From Drouetiella hepatica Uher 2000/2452 (GTDB lineage: Bacteria; Cyanobacteriota; Cyanobacteriia; Elainellales; Elainellaceae): 63,930 bases of DNA. Under the pieces are notes generated by a model. The model ran no database searches, was not told the DNA's origin, and saw only the letters and a program-made list of their open reading frames with translations. The position numbers and the translations under genes were made by a program. This document shows positions 61,372 through 63,930 of the stretch, piece after piece; position 1 is the stretch's first letter, and each line of letters starts with the position of its first letter. The stretch covers positions 1 through 63,930 of the forward strand of contig JAHHHD010000030.1 of assembly GCA_019359505.1 (NCBI GenBank), read 5' to 3'.

Positions 61372-63461
61372 ACAGTTAGCACAACCGCCGATCGGGCCTC
61401 TGTTCGATACTTATTCGATCTGATGACAGGGGATTCTGTTAGAGTAATGTCCTCTGGACTTGCCAACGCGGTGTCAATTACCCGAAACCAAGCCTCTCCG
61501 CGATCGAGGGGAGGCAGCTCAAACGTCAGCGATTCCCAGTAGGCATTCAAAATCACATGGAGATGTTCTCCTGCTTCAGGATGGCGCAGGGTAAATGCCA
61601 AACTGTGAGAACCTTCGCCCCAATCTGGTTCTCCTAACTCGATCCCGTGCCAAACAATATGAGGCTTTGAGCTAGCAAATGTGACAGCTAAAATTTCCTC
61701 ACAGCGAAAGATTTTCAGCGACTGGACGAAGTGAATCAACAGTCGAGTAAACCGATGGAAATCAGACTGTTTTTTGAGGTCATCCCAGTTGAACCAGCTT
61801 AGCTCACTGTCCTGACAGTAAGCGTTGTTGTTGCCCTGTTGCGATCGCCTCACCTCATCCCCCATCAGCAGCATGGGTGTACCCTGCGACATCATCAGAA
61901 TTGTTAGCAGATTTTTCATCTGACGGTTTCGCAGTCGCTCTATTTCTGGATTTTGCGTTTCTCCTTCCTGTCCACAGTTCCAGCTATGGTTGTCGTTACT
62001 GCCATCCCGACTTTCTTCTTTATTGGCTTCGTTGTGCTTTTGATTATAGGACACCAAATCATTCAGCGTGAAACCATCGTGACAGGTGATAAAGTTAATG
62101 CTGCGATTGGGTTCGCGATCGAGTGCTGGGTAGATATCTGGACTGCCCATAATCCGTGCCGCCAGCTTGCTCACCATTCCTTCATCCCCTCTGACGAATC
62201 GCCGCACATCATCCCGAAAGGGACCATTCCACTCGGCAAAGCGATCGCCTGCAAACGAGCCGACCTGGTACAGCCCCGCCGCATCCCAGGCTTCGGCAAT
62301 CACCTTGGCATTCACCAAGATGGGATTAGAATCGATCGCCCACAGCAAAGGCGGATCTTCTAGAATATGTCCCGATCGACTCCGAGAGAGAACCGATGCC
62401 AGATCGAACCGAAACCCGTCTACATGCATTTCGGCAACCCAATATTGTAAGCAGTCGATGATGAGACGGGCTACGACTTCGTGATTGGTTTTGACGGTAT
62501 TTCCGCAACCGCTATAGTTGGCATAGAGCGCCAAATTATTTTCGTCAAGAATGTAATAGGACGTATTCGCTAACCCTCGAAAAGACAGCGTTGCACCCTC
62601 ATGATTTGCCTCTGCTGTATGGTTAAATACCACATCTAGGATGACTTCGATTCCGGCTTTGTGCAATGCCTTAACCATATCTCGGAACTCATCTACTGCC
62701 GCCAGCGGATCGCGGCAGGAGCTATACTGCATATGGGGAGCGAAAAAGGCGATCGTGCTGTATCCCCAGTAGTTTGTCAATCCAGGGCGCACGTCTTGTT
62801 CATCAAATTGGTGGATGGGCAGCAGCTCCACTGCGGTAACCCCTAACTCTTGAAGGTAAGGAATTTTTTCAATAAGTCCGGCATAGGTGCCACACTTGCT
62901 AGGCGTTACTCCAGAACTAGGATGCTTGGTAAACCCCCCCACATGCAGCTCATAAATCACGGTCTGGGAGTAGGGAGTGCGCAGAGGTTTATCTCCTTCC
63001 CAGTTATAGTGATGCTCTTCTAGCGGCTGATCTCCTTCCCAGTTGTAGAGGCTAGAATCTACGACAACGCCTCTGAGCGCAGAGGCACAGTTGTCTCCGG
63101 GAAGAATTGCTGCCTCTCGGCTGTAGTGTTCCCAGCCCACGATCGCCCTAGCATAGGGATCAAGCAGCACTTTTTGCGGATCAAAGCGCAAGCCCTGTTC
63201 GGGCGCATAGGCTCCGTATGCCCGATAGGCGTAAATTTGTCCCGATCGCACTCCTGTAATAAACACATGCCAGTAGTGAAATGTTCGGTTTACTTTAGGA
63301 TCGAGCCGTATCACTCGTGCGGGCTGTGGATCATTCGGTTCGTCAAACAATAGCAGTTCTAGATAGGCTGAATGCTTTGCGTAAATGCAAAAATTTGTTC
63401 CACCCAAGCGCACTGTTGCACCTAATGGAAAGCTGAGACCGGGTAAAACATCTTCAGTCAT
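61359..63461 (-). CDS. glgX: Glycogen debranching enzyme GlgX (isoamylase type)
   Basis: 700 residues. N-terminal CBM48-like domain (about 8-110), GH13_11 catalytic barrel with VDGFRFDLASVL (nucleophile Asp), VIAEAWDAAG (acid Glu) and NFITCHDGFTLNDL (third Asp), and a C-terminal beta domain. Hydrolyses alpha-1,6 branches of glycogen. An in-frame 13-residue tandem duplication lies just before the barrel: LYNWEGDQPLEEHH is followed by YNWEGDKPLRTPY (DNA period 39 bp, 62991 and 63030). The second copy matches the usual family sequence. Confidence 0.95.
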   Translation of the reverse strand: MTEDVLPGLSFPLGATVRLGGTNFCIYAKHSAYLELLLFDEPNDPQPARVIRLDPKVNRTFHYWHVFITGVRSGQIYAYRAYGAYAPEQGLRFDPQKVLLDPYARAIVGWEHYSREAAILPGDNCASALRGVVVDSSLYNWEGDQPLEEHHYNWEGDKPLRTPYSQTVIYELHVGGFTKHPSSGVTPSKCGTYAGLIEKIPYLQELGVTAVELLPIHQFDEQDVRPGLTNYWGYSTIAFFAPHMQYSSCRDPLAAVDEFRDMVKALHKAGIEVILDVVFNHTAEANHEGATLSFRGLANTSYYILDENNLALYANYSGCGNTVKTNHEVVARLIIDCLQYWVAEMHVDGFRFDLASVLSRSRSGHILEDPPLLWAIDSNPILVNAKVIAEAWDAAGLYQVGSFAGDRFAEWNGPFRDDVRRFVRGDEGMVSKLAARIMGSPDIYPALDREPNRSINFITCHDGFTLNDLVSYNQKHNEANKEESRDGSNDNHSWNCGQEGETQNPEIERLRNRQMKNLLTILMMSQGTPMLLMGDEVRRSQQGNNNAYCQDSELSWFNWDDLKKQSDFHRFTRLLIHFVQSLKIFRCEEILAVTFASSKPHIVWHGIELGEPDWGEGSHSLAFTLRHPEAGEHLHVILNAYWESLTFELPPLDRGEAWFRVIDTALASPEDITLTESPVIRSNKYRTEARSAVVLTVREI

Positions 63462-63817
63462 GCTGACTGCTCCTACAATGTCCAGGAATTTTTGAAGGGG
63501 TCGCGCTGAATTTCATCCAGTGTCACACACAGGTGAGCAGCCTCAGCGTCCGATCAATGGACAATACTGCCCTATTGTAAAGGATGGGGTGTCTCTATTT
63601 GATTGCAGAAATTGGTATTGACTTACATTAATAGTTGAAGGACTGAAAGGCGATCGCCTCCTGCAACCTCTCACCTCAGAGCCGATCGCGAAGAATCCTT
63701 GCCCTGACTCTGCATCACCTGAGAGAAGCGCGATCGCCTTTTAATCACTGCTAATCCTCAGATTCTCTGAAGGTGCAAGATAGTTAACCTAAGCGAAGGG
63801 ATCGCTCCCTCCGCTCG
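63462..63817. other. Intergenic region upstream of glgX
   Basis: No gene is seen. The glgX promoter must lie here. HIP1-rich sequence runs up to the predicted 3' end of a group II intron. Confidence 0.45.
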
Positions 63818-63930
63818 GTCGGGTAAGGTTCGAGCGTCACCGCTCTCCCCTCCCCTAAGAACGCAGCATGAGGGTTTCCCACTCACTGCGCTCAAGCCTT
63901 ACTTCAAGCCTGTTTCATTCAACTTGGACT
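63818..63930 (-). mobile_element. Group II intron 3' end (domains V and VI), cut by the window edge
   Basis: On the minus strand 63859-63893 folds like domain V: GAGCGCAG pairs with CTGCGTTC including the A-U, G-U, C-G catalytic triad (AGC at 63892-63890), and a GAAA tetraloop closes the helix (63878-63875). Domain VI follows and ends TTACCCGAC, with an A (63824) placed 7 bases from the predicted 3' splice end near 63818. Upstream, a short open frame ends in TAA just before domain V and may be the tail of an intron-encoded reverse transcriptase. The rest lies beyond the window. Confidence 0.65.

Overview
The window is chromosomal DNA of a cyanobacterium, probably a filamentous Leptolyngbya-type one. 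Evidence: the HIP1 octamer GCGATCGC occurs throughout; there are psbD-psbC, psb30, ycf4, a plastid-type pdhC, glnB with the cyanobacterial Ser49 T-loop, a carboxysome shell gene, a Ycf29/Rre1-type regulator and a run of cyanobacteria-specific families. A hetZ-patU pair and a DevBCA exporter argue for a filamentous lineage; nothing here shows that it makes heterocysts. The first ~85 bases are homopolymer runs and look like a contig-edge artefact.

Layout. 0.1-9 kb: alpha-oxoamine synthase, Rieske oxygenase, GH3 acyl-adenylate ligase, JmjC-like cupin, MFS transporter, Uma2 nuclease and AspH-like hydroxylase, possibly a small-molecule locus. 9-19 kb: a GAF histidine kinase resembling a DXCF cyanobacteriochrome, DUF72, DUF2470, a GT-C glycosyltransferase, an MFS/TxlA pair, an NIL-ferredoxin and glnB behind a perfect GTA-N8-TAC NtcA box. 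19-24 kb: satellite ccmK, ylqD-pdhC and an acyl-CoA/ACP synthetase. 24-32 kb: DUF3038-DUF4335, hetZ-patU and a transglutaminase-like membrane protein that has lost its catalytic Cys and His. 32-47 kb: photosynthesis and housekeeping (cyclophilin, ycf4, psbDC, STAS, GGT, Rre1-like regulator, split Mn exporter, psb30, prsA, GTPase, antiporter). 47-50 kb: redox-cysteine EF-G and DUF6464. 50-61 kb: an envelope-export region (MacAB-like operon with TPR, two-component pair, DevBCA, divergent TetR with a large operator palindrome). 61-64 kb: glgX and, at the right edge on the minus strand, what looks like the 3' end (domains V and VI) of a group II intron.

The most unusual feature lies between the genes. 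(1) About a dozen near-perfect hairpins have different outer arms but share a GC core closed by a C-GNA-G triloop, the loop class known for very stable DNA mini-hairpins. Most have T runs on the 5' side and A runs on the 3' side, so they are not intrinsic terminators. (2) Some of these hairpins sit inside two MITE-like families, A (four copies) and B (two copies). (3) At least a dozen tandem micro-duplications have periods of 13-18 bp and often lie on stop codons. No transposase gene is visible. No tRNA, rRNA or CRISPR array was recognised.
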